DNA of 64,000 bases from Leptospira saintgironsiae (GCF_002811765.1 NZ_NPDR01000002.1:372001-436000); one strand, 5' to 3'. Counted from the stretch's first letter, positions 40,965 to 50,775 are shown. Notes: a model not told the origin generated them from the sequence alone. Numbers and translations are program-made.

Positions 40965-43115
40965 ATGCTAAAAGAACAAACCAGGGGATACATAGAGCTT
41001 CCTAGAGGCGGCTATTTAGTAGAAACAAGCGAGGGCTTCTTTCAGATCGGCTCTCCACCAGAGACCATCAAAGATACGATGGCCGAAAAAAAGACGCCCC
41101 TGGTATTCATACTTCCTAACAAATTTTTCCACGTCGAAAAGGGAATCAGTACCGCAGAGCTTGAATTCCCAATTTACTTTAACTTCTTCTTAAGACAAAA
41201 AAAGACCACTATCATTTGTACTGCTGAACAAAAAGATCAGCTCATCACCGTACTTAAAGAATCCTTAATGGGTCCTGAAGAGATCAATTTAGAATCCGAG
41301 TATTTAGACGGTGCAGAATCTTTCGGCTTTCCTGATATGAAAGCTGAGATGGCTTATTTCAGAGGATATAAGGGACTCGACGATGTAGTCGACTTCCAAG
41401 TATTCGATAGAGATAATATGGTCAATCTTGGAAAGGTTTTAGTTCGTAAACTTCCTTCTGGTGATTTTAGGATTACAGATGGAACTAAAGAGACTGAGAT
41501 TCCGGGCGAAGTTGGATTTAATATTAAGTATGAGATCGGTCATAGATTAGAGGAACCTTTCCAAGCTCCTTTACTTGGCATCACTTGTCTAGGACCTTCT
41601 CATGGATTCGATCCTGCGGATAACACTTCTGGTTTTATTATTTGGTTGAATCACCAAGGTATTATGGTGGATCCACCTGTGAACTCAACAGAGTGGCTTA
41701 GGATGTCTAACGTAAATCCTAAACTGATCAACCATGTTATTCTTACTCATTGTCATGCGGATCATGACGCCGGAACCTTCCAAAAAATTATGGAAGAAAC
41801 TAAAATCACGATACACGCAACCGCAACTGTGATGGAAAGTTTTATCCGTAAATATTCTGCTCTTACTAAAATTCCTCGTAAAGAATTGCTAGAACTTTTC
41901 AATTTCCAACAGATCATCATAGGAAGACCTGCGATGATCAATGGGGGAGAGTTCAATTTTCATTATGCATTACATTCTATTCCTTCTGTAGGATTCGAGT
42001 TCTTCTTCCAAGACCAATCTTTTGTATATACTTCTGATCATTTGAACGAGCCAGAAGTGCACGATAAGATGTATGAGAAGGGAGTTCTTCCTGAATCTCG
42101 CTGGAAATTCTTAAAAGAATTCCCTTGGGACAGAAGGATTATTTATCATGAAGCGGGAATTCCTCCTCTTCATACAAGAGTAAGCTATTTAGCAAGTTTA
42201 CCTCCTGAGATCCAGGAAAAGATCACAGTATATCATATTGCAAGAACGGATATGCCTCCTGGCACCAAACTGAAACTGGCTCTTTTTGGAATAGAGAACA
42301 CTGTTTATCCAGAGATCACTCCTCCTAAACATATGGAGGCTTATAACCTTCTAGACATTTTAAGCCAAATTGATATTTTCAGCGGTTTCCCGATAGAGAA
42401 GGCGAAGGAATTCCTACTGATTGTCCGCGAAGAAAAATACAAACGTGGTGATCAGATCATAAAGAAAGGAACTCCGGGAGATAAATTTTATATCATCGCA
42501 TCCGGAAACGTAAAATTTGAAGGACTTCTCGGAGATGCCGATATAGCACCGATTAAACGATATGGGCAGTATGAATATTTCGGAGAAGCATCTCTCGTTC
42601 TAGATCTTCCTAGAGCCGCTGACGTTTTTGCAGAAACAGATGTAGTAGCTCTTACAATAGAGAAGAATAAGTTCTTACAGTTTATTAGAAATACAGATTT
42701 AAGACAAAACTTGATTCGACTGAACAGCATTCGTGATAGTAACTCTTGGAAAACACTGTTAGATTCACGCCACTTCAAAGGACTTACAAGCCATCAGGTC
42801 ACTCAATTAGAAATGATCATGAGACTTTCTAAGGTGAACAAAGGTTCAGTGCTTATCGCGGAAAAAGCGTTTTACCACGAGGCATATATTATTCGTCATG
42901 GAAAAGTAAGCGTATATCAACACGGTAAAAAATTAGCCGAGTTGACTGATGGGGATTTCGTTGGAGAGATTTATTCTATATCCAAAAAGCTGGCATCTAA
43001 TTACACGTTCCAAGCAGAATCAGAAACGGAATTGTTCTCTATTTCTCAGAACGAGCTCATCCAGTACATTAAACGGAATCCCGGCGTTTACATGAGAATG
43101 AATACCGTCTACTGA
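40965..43115 (+). CDS. Metallo-beta-lactamase-fold hydrolase with two cyclic-nucleotide-binding domains
   Basis: A 716-residue multidomain protein. An N-terminal region of about 200 residues is unassigned. A metallo-beta-lactamase-fold domain follows, with the metal motif THCHADHDAG (about 261-270), a later His in HSIPSVGFEF, Asp in FVYTSDH and His in IYHEAGIPPLHTR. Two cNMP-binding domains follow, at about 465-585 (RGDQIIKKGTPGDKFYIIASG, FGEASLVLDLPRAADVFAET) and 600-716 (KGSVLIAEKAFYHEAYIIRHG, GDFVGEIYS). The first keeps the phosphate-binding pattern FGEASL-x5-RAA; the second lacks that Arg. It could be a cAMP-controlled hydrolase or phosphodiesterase. Confidence 0.8.
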   Translation: MLKEQTRGYIELPRGGYLVETSEGFFQIGSPPETIKDTMAEKKTPLVFILPNKFFHVEKGISTAELEFPIYFNFFLRQKKTTIICTAEQKDQLITVLKESLMGPEEINLESEYLDGAESFGFPDMKAEMAYFRGYKGLDDVVDFQVFDRDNMVNLGKVLVRKLPSGDFRITDGTKETEIPGEVGFNIKYEIGHRLEEPFQAPLLGITCLGPSHGFDPADNTSGFIIWLNHQGIMVDPPVNSTEWLRMSNVNPKLINHVILTHCHADHDAGTFQKIMEETKITIHATATVMESFIRKYSALTKIPRKELLELFNFQQIIIGRPAMINGGEFNFHYALHSIPSVGFEFFFQDQSFVYTSDHLNEPEVHDKMYEKGVLPESRWKFLKEFPWDRRIIYHEAGIPPLHTRVSYLASLPPEIQEKITVYHIARTDMPPGTKLKLALFGIENTVYPEITPPKHMEAYNLLDILSQIDIFSGFPIEKAKEFLLIVREEKYKRGDQIIKKGTPGDKFYIIASGNVKFEGLLGDADIAPIKRYGQYEYFGEASLVLDLPRAADVFAETDVVALTIEKNKFLQFIRNTDLRQNLIRLNSIRDSNSWKTLLDSRHFKGLTSHQVTQLEMIMRLSKVNKGSVLIAEKAFYHEAYIIRHGKVSVYQHGKKLAELTDGDFVGEIYSISKKLASNYTFQAESETELFSISQNELIQYIKRNPGVYMRMNTVY

Positions 43116-43129
43116 CACGGGAGATATAA

Positions 43130-44260
43130 ATGGAAAGAGTCCTACAATTTACCGAAGAGCATGAAGCTTTTCGTGATATGGCGCGCAAGTTTTTCGAAAC
43201 TGAAGTCGCTCCTCATCATCATGAATGGGAAAAAGTCGGAATGGTTCCGAAAGAACTATGGAAAAAGGCAGGAGCAAGCGGATTGCTTTGCCCAGATGTT
43301 CCGGAAGAATATGGTGGATCAGGCGCGGACTTTCTATATAACGTTGTTGTAATAGAAGAATCTTCCAGATCCGGAAACAGCGGATTTTTTGTATCCCTTC
43401 ACAACGATGTGATCGCTCCTTATATCAGCGCTTATGCAAACGACGAGCAAAAGAAAAGGTGGTTGCCTGGTTGTTGCAGCGGGGATAGCATTTTAGCGGT
43501 CGCTATGACAGAACCTGGAGCAGGTTCTGATCTCAAAAACATCAGAACTAGTGCCGTGGATAAGGGTGATCATTATGTGGTCAACGGTCAAAAAACATTT
43601 ATTTCCAACGGACAGCTTGCAAATTTAGTAATTACTGCCGTGAAACATGAAAACGGCACGATTTCACTTGTTATGATAGAAGAGGGGATGAAAGGTTTCG
43701 AAAGAGGCCGTAATCTCGAGAAGATCGGGCTTAAAGCTCAGGATACCTCGGAATTATACTTCAACGACGTAGTAGTTCCTAAAACGAATGTAATCGGAAA
43801 AGACGGACAAGGTTTCCGTTATTTGATGATGAAACTCGCACAAGAGCGTCTCGTATTGGCGATTGCAGCGGTCGAAGCCACAGCACTTGTCCAGAGAATG
43901 ACTCTAAAATATATTAAAGAGAGGATGGCTTTCGGGAAAAAAATCGGAAGTTTTCAACACATCAAATTTCAAATGGCGGAGATGGCTACGGAACTGGAAA
44001 TGTGCCGTACCTTCGTCGACAAAGTGGTTTCGGAGCACCTTGCTGGAAAAAAATTAACTGTAGAGGCATCTATGGCTAAGTATTATTCCACAGAGATGCA
44101 AAAACGTCATACTGACCTTTGCCTCCAATTCTTCGGAGGATACGGTTACATGATGGAATACCCGATCGCAAGAGCGTATTTGGATGCAAGGATCCAGACG
44201 ATCTACGCGGGAACCACCGAAATCATGAAAGAAATTATTGGTGGAAGTTTAGGACTCTGA
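43130..44260 (+). CDS. Acyl-CoA dehydrogenase, long-chain/isovaleryl active-site type
   Basis: A 376-residue FAD enzyme that introduces the alpha-beta double bond into acyl-CoA. FAD and substrate motifs are AVAMTEPGAGSDL, TFISNGQ and QFFGGYGYM. The catalytic base seems to sit at Glu239 in AQERLVLA, as in long-chain and isovaleryl-CoA dehydrogenases, because the position used by medium- and short-chain enzymes is Ala360 (IYAGTTE). The substrate is therefore likely long or branched. The start has GGGAG six bases upstream. It should pass electrons to ETF. Confidence 0.92.
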   Translation: MERVLQFTEEHEAFRDMARKFFETEVAPHHHEWEKVGMVPKELWKKAGASGLLCPDVPEEYGGSGADFLYNVVVIEESSRSGNSGFFVSLHNDVIAPYISAYANDEQKKRWLPGCCSGDSILAVAMTEPGAGSDLKNIRTSAVDKGDHYVVNGQKTFISNGQLANLVITAVKHENGTISLVMIEEGMKGFERGRNLEKIGLKAQDTSELYFNDVVVPKTNVIGKDGQGFRYLMMKLAQERLVLAIAAVEATALVQRMTLKYIKERMAFGKKIGSFQHIKFQMAEMATELEMCRTFVDKVVSEHLAGKKLTVEASMAKYYSTEMQKRHTDLCLQFFGGYGYMMEYPIARAYLDARIQTIYAGTTEIMKEIIGGSLGL

Positions 44261-44294
44261 AATAATCTCGTAATAGCTATCGTCCAAGGGTAAA

Positions 44295-45515
44295 ATGGAT
44301 CGAATGGCTCCTTTAGAGAGTATAGTTAGGCGGTGTGTTCGATATGCCGCCTTCCTTATTTTAGCTTCTTCCCTATATTTCATCCCAGTTTCTTCTGCAG
44401 AGGCTCAGGTGTCCTGTCTTCCTCCTGCTTCTGGAAACAATGTGTGTAATTTAATTCCTGCCTCCACAGCGGCTCAGTTCAATGGTTTGGAAGAAACCAT
44501 CCGTAAAGAATATCTGAATGAACTGACCAAGTCTATGGCAGATGCTTCCGTTCTTGCAAACATCAACTCTTCTATGATGGGGCCTGGAACTATCAATCGT
44601 TTCCAAATAGGAGCGGGCCTTGGAGTTGCAGGAGTCAAAAAGGACGATATCAATATCCAATATGGCGATATTTCTATTCCCAAGTTCCCGAATGTAGGAG
44701 CTTCGATTAACCCAGGAGCAATGGTCGGTGTAAACCTAGGATGGTTACTTGGCCAAGGACCTGCGGACCAACCGGATAAAGATGATAAGAATAAGGATTC
44801 TAATAGGTCCTTCCTACATAGGATTAATATCTACGCTCATGGCTTCCAAGGTAATATTGCTAACGGGGATATTAAATCTCTGAGTGATTCAACTTCTAAA
44901 GACTTGTCCATGTCAGGGAATGTGAATAGTTTCGGAATGACTGTCCGATTCCAAATCGCTAGGGAAAGATATACTAAACTAGACTTCTTCGGATTTACTG
45001 GAATTAGTTTAGGGATCGGCTTTCACAGAAAATGGGAAGAGATCAATATGAATTACCATCCGAGCGGAACAGATGCAGTCAAAGTTGCATTCGGTCCTGC
45101 TACAGGTAGATGGGATGCAGATGTTAACTTCGCTTATCAATCTAAGGTGCAATCTGTTCCAATCGATATTAGAACTGGGGTTAGGCTCTTCTATATTTTA
45201 ACCTTATTTGCAGGTGCGGGTATCTCGAATAATACAGGATATACCAAATTGAATTTGGGAGTAAGTGGACCTTTGTATTTGGCTTTAGATCCTAATGCTT
45301 CAGGTCTTCCTCCTCAGGTTATCCAACAGATGAATGGTAACGCAGGTGGAACACTCTCCTTAAGGACCGGCGGATCTGCAGACGTTAGAACACAAATGAA
45401 CTATATCGTGGGTGGTTTCGAATTGAACATATTAATGTTCAAGGTATTGGCAGAAGCTATGGCTACCGACGATAAGATCTATTCTGCGAACCTAGGCATT
45501 AAGTTCGCTTTATAA
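44295..45515 (+). CDS. Exported outer-membrane/surface protein, possibly of the Lsa36 family
   Basis: A 406-residue protein with a signal peptide (YAAFLILASSLYFIPVSSAEAQ, cleavage probably after AEA). Cysteines soon after cleavage (SCLPPASGNNVCNLIP) could form a disulfide. Many alternating-hydrophobicity segments with Gly and aromatic ends (GIGFHRKWEEI, LFYILTLFAGAGIS, FKVLAEAMAT) and the terminal AL after a charged turn suggest a beta-rich outer-membrane protein. It resembles the leptospiral Lsa36-type surface proteins from memory; this is not certain. A strong terminator follows at 45548. Confidence 0.65.
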   Translation: MDRMAPLESIVRRCVRYAAFLILASSLYFIPVSSAEAQVSCLPPASGNNVCNLIPASTAAQFNGLEETIRKEYLNELTKSMADASVLANINSSMMGPGTINRFQIGAGLGVAGVKKDDINIQYGDISIPKFPNVGASINPGAMVGVNLGWLLGQGPADQPDKDDKNKDSNRSFLHRINIYAHGFQGNIANGDIKSLSDSTSKDLSMSGNVNSFGMTVRFQIARERYTKLDFFGFTGISLGIGFHRKWEEINMNYHPSGTDAVKVAFGPATGRWDADVNFAYQSKVQSVPIDIRTGVRLFYILTLFAGAGISNNTGYTKLNLGVSGPLYLALDPNASGLPPQVIQQMNGNAGGTLSLRTGGSADVRTQMNYIVGGFELNILMFKVLAEAMATDDKIYSANLGIKFAL

Positions 45516-45547
45516 CCGCTTACAGCGATTTCACGAACGTAGCGAGT

Positions 45548-45567
45548 AAGCCCGGGGAACCGGGCTT
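45548..45567 (+). terminator. Rho-independent terminator after the outer-membrane protein gene
   Basis: An eight-base perfect stem AAGCCCGG-GGAA-CCGGGCTT followed by TATATTTCTTTTATTTTTA. It closes the plus-strand run that begins at 39582. Confidence 0.85.
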
Positions 45568-45702
45568 TATATTTCTTTTATTTTTATTATAAGCTTATAC
45601 AAAAAAGGCACGCCTTTTGCAATATTGTTAGTAGAATGCAAAAGTCTGAAATTCATTGGATTTAATGTTCAGGAATTCAGCATTTAGCGTCAAAGGTATC
45701 CG

Positions 45703-46311
45703 ATGATCACTACTCCAGGAAAACCTCTACATCTTTCTTGTATCCCAAGGGGCGAGGCTTATGCCCTAAAGGTCAATATTTCCAAAAACGAGATAGGGAT
45801 CATTTATAGGGTTACGGCAGTTCTTTATGTTCATGGCTGGAATATAGAAGAGGCAATCGCCGAAACTTCCATGGATGGGTATATCCAAGACATCTTTATA
45901 GTGAAACGTATAGATGGCGCGCCGATGACGGATGAGCACTTGAATGCGATCCATGCAGATCTTCATGAGCTGTTTTACGGCGGAATGTCCGTAATGAATT
46001 ATTTGGCGAATCATCCTGAAAAGATGGAAAGTTTAAGAGCCAAGGTGGAAATTTCTCCTGAAATTTTCTTATTCAACTCTGAGATCAGCGATTCTACAGT
46101 AATGGATCTTAGAATGGAAGATAGACCAGGTATCTTATTCGAGATTTCTCAGATCTTATTCTTGTTCGGGGTGGACATTCTTTCCTTTAAAGCAGTGACC
46201 GATTCTGGCCAGGTAAGAGATACATTCTTACTTAGATTAGAAAGTGGATCCAAGCTGGACGAAAAACTACATTTCCATAGACTCAAAGAAGCGTTAAACG
46301 CAGTTCTTTAA
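45703..46311 (+). CDS. Stand-alone double ACT-domain protein
   Basis: A 202-residue protein made of two ACT-like domains. The first (about 20-95) has KVNISKNEIGIIYRVTAVLYVHGWNIEEA. The second (about 125-200) has LRMEDRPGILFEISQILFLFGVDIL and VRDTFLLRL, close in style to the C-terminal tandem ACT of GlnD, which senses glutamine. No catalytic domain is attached, so it is a candidate amino-acid sensor or partner subunit. It overlaps the convergent MFS gene by four bases. It has its own upstream region of 187 bases. Confidence 0.75.
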   Translation: MITTPGKPLHLSCIPRGEAYALKVNISKNEIGIIYRVTAVLYVHGWNIEEAIAETSMDGYIQDIFIVKRIDGAPMTDEHLNAIHADLHELFYGGMSVMNYLANHPEKMESLRAKVEISPEIFLFNSEISDSTVMDLRMEDRPGILFEISQILFLFGVDILSFKAVTDSGQVRDTFLLRLESGSKLDEKLHFHRLKEALNAVL

Positions 46312-47627
46312 TTCTTAGGGACCGGCTGTTTTACAAACAGGAATAACCCTAAGAAAAGTAAACTTAAGATCCCTGATAACAAAAAGGAAGTCTGAGGTCC
46401 TTTTTGGGAATATACTACGCTGAATATAATCGGAGAAATCCCTCTTCCGAAAGATCCTAAACTTCTTAATATCCCCAGATTTTTTCCCTGCTCGCTTGGA
46501 GAAGAGAATAAGGATACGATAGAAGATACAGTAGGATTTAAGAATGCACTTCCCATTGCTAAAAATGTCAAAGCCACGAATAACAGAAATGTGGATTGTT
46601 CTGATGCGATGACCGATGCGCTCGAAAAATATAAGAAAGAAAATCCTAATATTAAAAATACGGATGCGAGAAGTCCTACTTTCTTTTCAGGAACTTTTCC
46701 GCTGATCCTACGAATAATCCCACCTTGTACGAATACGATGATAAGTCCTATATAAACAAAAGTGTAACCTATACTTACCGGTTTATATCCTAAAAATTGA
46801 TCCAAGTAAAAGTTAAGAGAGAATTCGAATCCAGAGAAGAACAGCAAGAAATATAAATTTAGAAAACCTAAATACATGATCTCTTTGGAGCCAAGATCAA
46901 AAACTCCTAATGCAGGGTGAATTCTTCCGGAAGATTTTTTACGTAAATTATGGGGAAGTGTTTCTCTGAATCTAAAAAGTATTAGGAGTAAATTTACGAA
47001 AGATGCTGCAGTCGCCATCAGCGCTACAGAAGGGAAGATTGTCATCTTCTCCAAAGGTAAAAAAGGAAGAATGTAAGAAGGATCCGTATGAGCTAAAATT
47101 CCACCGATAGAAGGGCCTGCAATAAATCCAAGACCAATACCGGCTCCAATCATTCCCATTCCTTTGGTACGATCCTGCTCAGAAGTGGAATCAGCCATCG
47201 CAGCTGTTGCCACAGATACATTCCCGCCCATAAGACCTGTGATGAGTCTAGAAAGAACGAATAAGGAAAAACTTCCTGAGCATAACCAGACCAAATATCC
47301 TAAAAAACTACCTGTGCACGTAAAAACTAAAACAGGTCTACGGCCAGTACTGTCTGAAAGTTTTCCCCAGATAGGTGAGAACAAAAATTGAAGGATAGAA
47401 TATAAACTGGCTACGATCCCACCGAAAAGTGCTACGAAAAGTTTCCAGTCGCTTGTTCTCCCATCCAAAATGCGGGAAGTCCAACCAGCCAAAAGATCCA
47501 GGACTGGATCTCCTGCTTGAGCTAGGAAATGATTTAAAGTTTCCGGAAAGATAGGGAAGATGAGGGAAAATCCCATCATGTCAATGAAGACTGTAAGTAT
47601 TAATATGAAGGATTGTTTCCTCATCAT
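46308..47627 (-). CDS. MFS efflux-type transporter (TetA-like)
   Basis: A 439-residue major facilitator superfamily protein with about 12 membrane spans. The intracellular loop 2-3 motif is GKLSDSTGRRPVLV, and TM4 to TM5 shows RLITGLMGGNVSVATAAMAD and GLGFIAGPSIGG, the antiporter motif of drug/H+ exporters. The TetA-like order favours drug or metabolite export; substrate unknown. It is transcribed alone. Confidence 0.88.
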   Translation of the reverse strand: MMRKQSFILILTVFIDMMGFSLIFPIFPETLNHFLAQAGDPVLDLLAGWTSRILDGRTSDWKLFVALFGGIVASLYSILQFLFSPIWGKLSDSTGRRPVLVFTCTGSFLGYLVWLCSGSFSLFVLSRLITGLMGGNVSVATAAMADSTSEQDRTKGMGMIGAGIGLGFIAGPSIGGILAHTDPSYILPFLPLEKMTIFPSVALMATAASFVNLLLILFRFRETLPHNLRKKSSGRIHPALGVFDLGSKEIMYLGFLNLYFLLFFSGFEFSLNFYLDQFLGYKPVSIGYTFVYIGLIIVFVQGGIIRRISGKVPEKKVGLLASVFLILGFSFLYFSSASVIASEQSTFLLFVALTFLAMGSAFLNPTVSSIVSLFSSPSEQGKNLGILRSLGSFGRGISPIIFSVVYSQKGPQTSFLLSGILSLLFLGLFLFVKQPVPKN

Positions 47628-47721
47628 TGGTGGCCTGAATAAGATGAGGCCTAGTATCCGGGACCCTGTTTGTTTGTCCCGAATTTTTCTAGGGTATAAC
47701 TTTTATCAAGTTTTCCGAATT

Positions 47722-48075
47722 TTACTTTTTAGTAAGCTTTTTCAGCTCTTCTAAAGCTGACTTAGCTTTTGTTTTAAATTCTTCTGGAAGGGCCTCGTCA
47801 ATTTGTAGGGAAATTTTTTCGAAATTCTCTTTGAGTTGGCTTATCACAGCTTTAGAACTTTCGTTTGCGTTCAGAAGTTTATCCTGAGCGTCTCCTACAG
47901 TTTTCTGGATCAGATCCCTAAGTCTATTTGCTTGTTCCGATTGGTTCTGTGCTCCCTTACTTTTCAGATCCTGGTAGGCATGATCTAGATCGGAAAGGCT
48001 TTGTTTTAGTTTATCTTCTCCGGATTGAAATAATGCGATTCCGGCGTTTAGGATGTCCATTAGAGATTTTTCCAT
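47722..48075 (-). CDS. Phasin-like helical protein
   Basis: A 117-residue, almost fully helical protein with heptad character (DKLKQSLSDLDHAYQDLKSK, LRDLIQKTVGDAQDKLL, LKENFEKISLQIDEALP). The final Lys-rich helix KSALEELKKLTKK fits phasin-related proteins, which coat polyhydroxyalkanoate granules or act as small coiled-coil scaffolds. Annotated leptospiral relatives carry the phasin-related label. A GGAG precedes the ATG. No PHA synthase gene is in the window. Confidence 0.65.
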   Translation of the reverse strand: MEKSLMDILNAGIALFQSGEDKLKQSLSDLDHAYQDLKSKGAQNQSEQANRLRDLIQKTVGDAQDKLLNANESSKAVISQLKENFEKISLQIDEALPEEFKTKAKSALEELKKLTKK

Positions 48076-48172
48076 GATTGTTGCTCCGAGGGGACCAAGG
48101 ATACAGAAGGAAAGGACTTAGGTCCAGTATGTTCGAGGGAAAAATCCGATTTTTTACTGATTTGAAAAGAAA

Positions 48173-48748
48173 TTAGGAGGGGTTTTCCAGAAGTTTACGG
48201 ATCTGGTCCCTGATCTTTGCTGCAGTCTCATAATCCTCAGCTTTTAGAGCATTGTCTAAAGAATCCTGTAGGATCTCCAACTGGGACTTAGGAAGCTGAG
48301 AAATTTTTTCTTTTCCGATGGTCTCGCCAGGGATCTCATCGTCTTTCATTACGATCCCAGCTTCTTCGATGACTTTTTTTGCTAGATAGATGGGAGCGTT
48401 AGCGCGAAGAGCAAGTGCAATTGAGTCACTCGGTCTTGCGTCTAGAACGATCAGTTCCTCGTCTTTACGTAGAGTGATCTTTGCGTAGAAAGTATTATCT
48501 ATGATTTCTTCGATTGCGATTTTTACGATCTGAACTCCCAGAGTGGTGAGTAGAATTGTCATCAGATCGTGTGTCATTGGTCTTGGAGGTTTTGTACCTT
48601 CTAAAACCGAAGTGATGGAATGTGTTTCTAAAGGACCAATAAAAATCGGAACAACTCTCTGATCGGAATCGTCTTTTGCCTTTAAAAATACGGCAAAGCC
48701 CACATTCGTGAGAGAGATATTATATATGGTCGCTTCCAAAAGATCCAT
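48173..48748 (-). CDS. Bifunctional nuclease (BFN/DUF151) with C-terminal UVR motif
   Basis: A 191-residue protein. The BFN domain covers residues 1-130 (FLKAKDDSDQRVVPIFIGPLETHSI in part, RPMTHDLMTILLTTLGV, ARPSDSIALALRANAPIYL). A UvrB/UvrC-type coiled-coil motif ends it (LEILQDSLDNALKAEDYETAAKIRDQIRKL in part). BFN proteins are widespread in bacteria and plants, with reported DNase and RNase activity. The UVR motif points to a protein partner. It is the only gene in its stretch of minus strand between the phasin-like and hydrolase genes. Confidence 0.88.
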   Translation of the reverse strand: MDLLEATIYNISLTNVGFAVFLKAKDDSDQRVVPIFIGPLETHSITSVLEGTKPPRPMTHDLMTILLTTLGVQIVKIAIEEIIDNTFYAKITLRKDEELIVLDARPSDSIALALRANAPIYLAKKVIEEAGIVMKDDEIPGETIGKEKISQLPKSQLEILQDSLDNALKAEDYETAAKIRDQIRKLLENPS

Positions 48749-48808
48749 TTCCTAATATTTGAACCTATCTTTCGTTTCCCGAAATGTCAAGCGTTCTAAA
48801 CCTGGGGA

Positions 48809-50686
48809 TCAAGTCGAGTCCAATCCTTTTATCCAGGAGTCAATTTCTGAGCACATTTCTTTCACCACCGGCATGTGGAAAACGATACCTAAGTGACCCT
48901 GTTCGTACGAAAGAATCTTATTTTTTTTGTGAGGAAGTGCAGCAAGATCATTCTCGATTGTCTCACTCGGAACAACTTTGTCAACGGATCCCAAGACCGA
49001 AAAAAGTGGTATCTGAAGATTTTTTTGAAGCGCAGTATAATCCAAAGTTCCGTCGTAAGAAAGAAAAGATCTGTCTTGGCTCAATTGAGATCTTAGGAAC
49101 TGAAGAACTACTTTTGTGGATTCTTCGCAGAAAATATCTTCGATCAAAAAATACCATTCGGGCGGAGAGATCTGTTTATAACCAACGAAGTCTCTTAGAT
49201 TTACAACTTTTGCATGCAGATCAAAAGAAACTGCTCTCAAAGAAGAATGTAATCCCAAAAGAAATTTAAAAAATTTATTCAGGTCCACAGTGGGAAGAGT
49301 AGTTTGCAAAGAAAAAGAAGTTAGATCAAAGAGAAAATCTGAAATCGTTTTAGAAGGAACCAGTTTTAGTCCCATTTTCAGAATGTCCAAACCTGGAATC
49401 TGAGCTTGTAATCGTACAAAGTTTGGAGATGTGATAGAAACAATCCCAGAGATCAAATCATCCGGACGAGTAAGTGGAACGGGAGAATCTTTTTTTCTTT
49501 TTACGATTTCTTCGTAAGCGGAACAATAGAAGCGAGGGATCATTCCTCCCATACTATGTCCGACTACTACAAGTTGTTCATTTGGAAAATTCTCTTTGAT
49601 CCAATTCAGAACTGCTGGAAAATCTTCTTGGATAAAATCATCCACAGTCCAGCCTTCTCGAATACCAAAAAGTGGTAGCGTCCGTCTGGATCTTCCTCGC
49701 ATATCCATGGAAAAAACTCTATAACCATGGCGGAGCGATAACTCTCTAGCAACTTTGTCCATTACGGACCTTCTGCAAAAAAAGCCAGGGATAAGAAGAA
49801 GGTTCTTACCTGTATCATTCCTTTCCTTAGGTTCGAAACGTTTCAAACTAACAGAGTATCCGTCCCCAGATGGAATAAGAAAACTTGCGTCCAGTCGATA
49901 GGATCTTTGGTAGGTATGAGAATCGAATACGATTGTAGTAACAGGCTCGTCTTGGCCGAAACCTCTAGTATAGAATAGATGTTTTGCTCTGGAATGAAGA
50001 TCCGATTTTTCGATATTCTTACGTGCGTAGTAAGGATCCCCTTTCAGGCCCATCTCCTTAGAGATCACAAAATCCACTACGTCATAGAGACTGTATAATT
50101 GCTGACGGACTTCTTCTTCCTGTTCGGGACTCATATTGTCCCTGCGGATCCCCCATAACATACCGATCGGAAAACCTTTTACAAACAAAGGAATGCCTGC
50201 TGCATAGTTCATTGTTTTGGTAAGAAGTTGTTTTAAATTTGGATGGACCCTCTCATCATCCAAGCTATGGAAATAAACTTCTGGTCTTGCTTTCTTTTCT
50301 ACAGAGAGGATTGCTTCTCTCAAATATTTGGCAGAAAGATTTCCTGGATCCTGGATTGAGATTGGAATAGTATTACGGATGAAGTCATCGATACTTTGGA
50401 TACCGATCCTATCAGTCACCTGTTTCATTCTGAAATGAGTGGCAGAAGCTACTATCTTCAGATTTTTATCTTGGATCGCTTCGAAAATTGCGTATTGGAA
50501 TACGGGTTTTCCATTCGGAAGGGTCATCGAGACCATCTTGTTTACGAATGCAGTCCAAACTTTTTGGAGAAATATATTGGTACTTTCTGAAAGTGGAAAG
50601 ATATAAATATCTTCCGATCCGACTGTATAAGCGCCCCCTTTCCTGCGGGGCTTGGGGTTGACCTTTCGGGCTAGGGTCTGGTCCAT
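48809..50686 (-). CDS. GAF-like domain fused to alpha/beta hydrolase
   Basis: A 625-residue protein with two parts. Residues 25-195 form a GAF-like sensor (VWTAFVNKMVSMTLPNGKPVF, AGIPLFVKGFPIGMLWG). Residues 270-620 form an alpha/beta hydrolase: LLLIPGFFCRR oxyanion region, nucleophile elbow VVVGHSMGG (Ser about 373), and a likely Asp in LGSVDKVVPSE and His in YEQGHLGIVF. Part of the lid region is long (KTISDFLFDLTSF). It is cytoplasmic by sequence. A ligand-controlled esterase or lipase is a reasonable inference. Confidence 0.78.
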   Translation of the reverse strand: MDQTLARKVNPKPRRKGGAYTVGSEDIYIFPLSESTNIFLQKVWTAFVNKMVSMTLPNGKPVFQYAIFEAIQDKNLKIVASATHFRMKQVTDRIGIQSIDDFIRNTIPISIQDPGNLSAKYLREAILSVEKKARPEVYFHSLDDERVHPNLKQLLTKTMNYAAGIPLFVKGFPIGMLWGIRRDNMSPEQEEEVRQQLYSLYDVVDFVISKEMGLKGDPYYARKNIEKSDLHSRAKHLFYTRGFGQDEPVTTIVFDSHTYQRSYRLDASFLIPSGDGYSVSLKRFEPKERNDTGKNLLLIPGFFCRRSVMDKVARELSLRHGYRVFSMDMRGRSRRTLPLFGIREGWTVDDFIQEDFPAVLNWIKENFPNEQLVVVGHSMGGMIPRFYCSAYEEIVKRKKDSPVPLTRPDDLISGIVSITSPNFVRLQAQIPGLDILKMGLKLVPSKTISDFLFDLTSFSLQTTLPTVDLNKFFKFLLGLHSSLRAVSFDLHAKVVNLRDFVGYKQISPPEWYFLIEDIFCEESTKVVLQFLRSQLSQDRSFLSYDGTLDYTALQKNLQIPLFSVLGSVDKVVPSETIENDLAALPHKKNKILSYEQGHLGIVFHMPVVKEMCSEIDSWIKGLDST

Positions 50687-50775
50687 AGTTTAAGTTTCCA
50701 TTTCGCCCTTTACTCTGGCAATCTGGAATTCTGGCTAATTTTGGCCCGAAATTTAGAAAAATCGGGAAGAAATTT

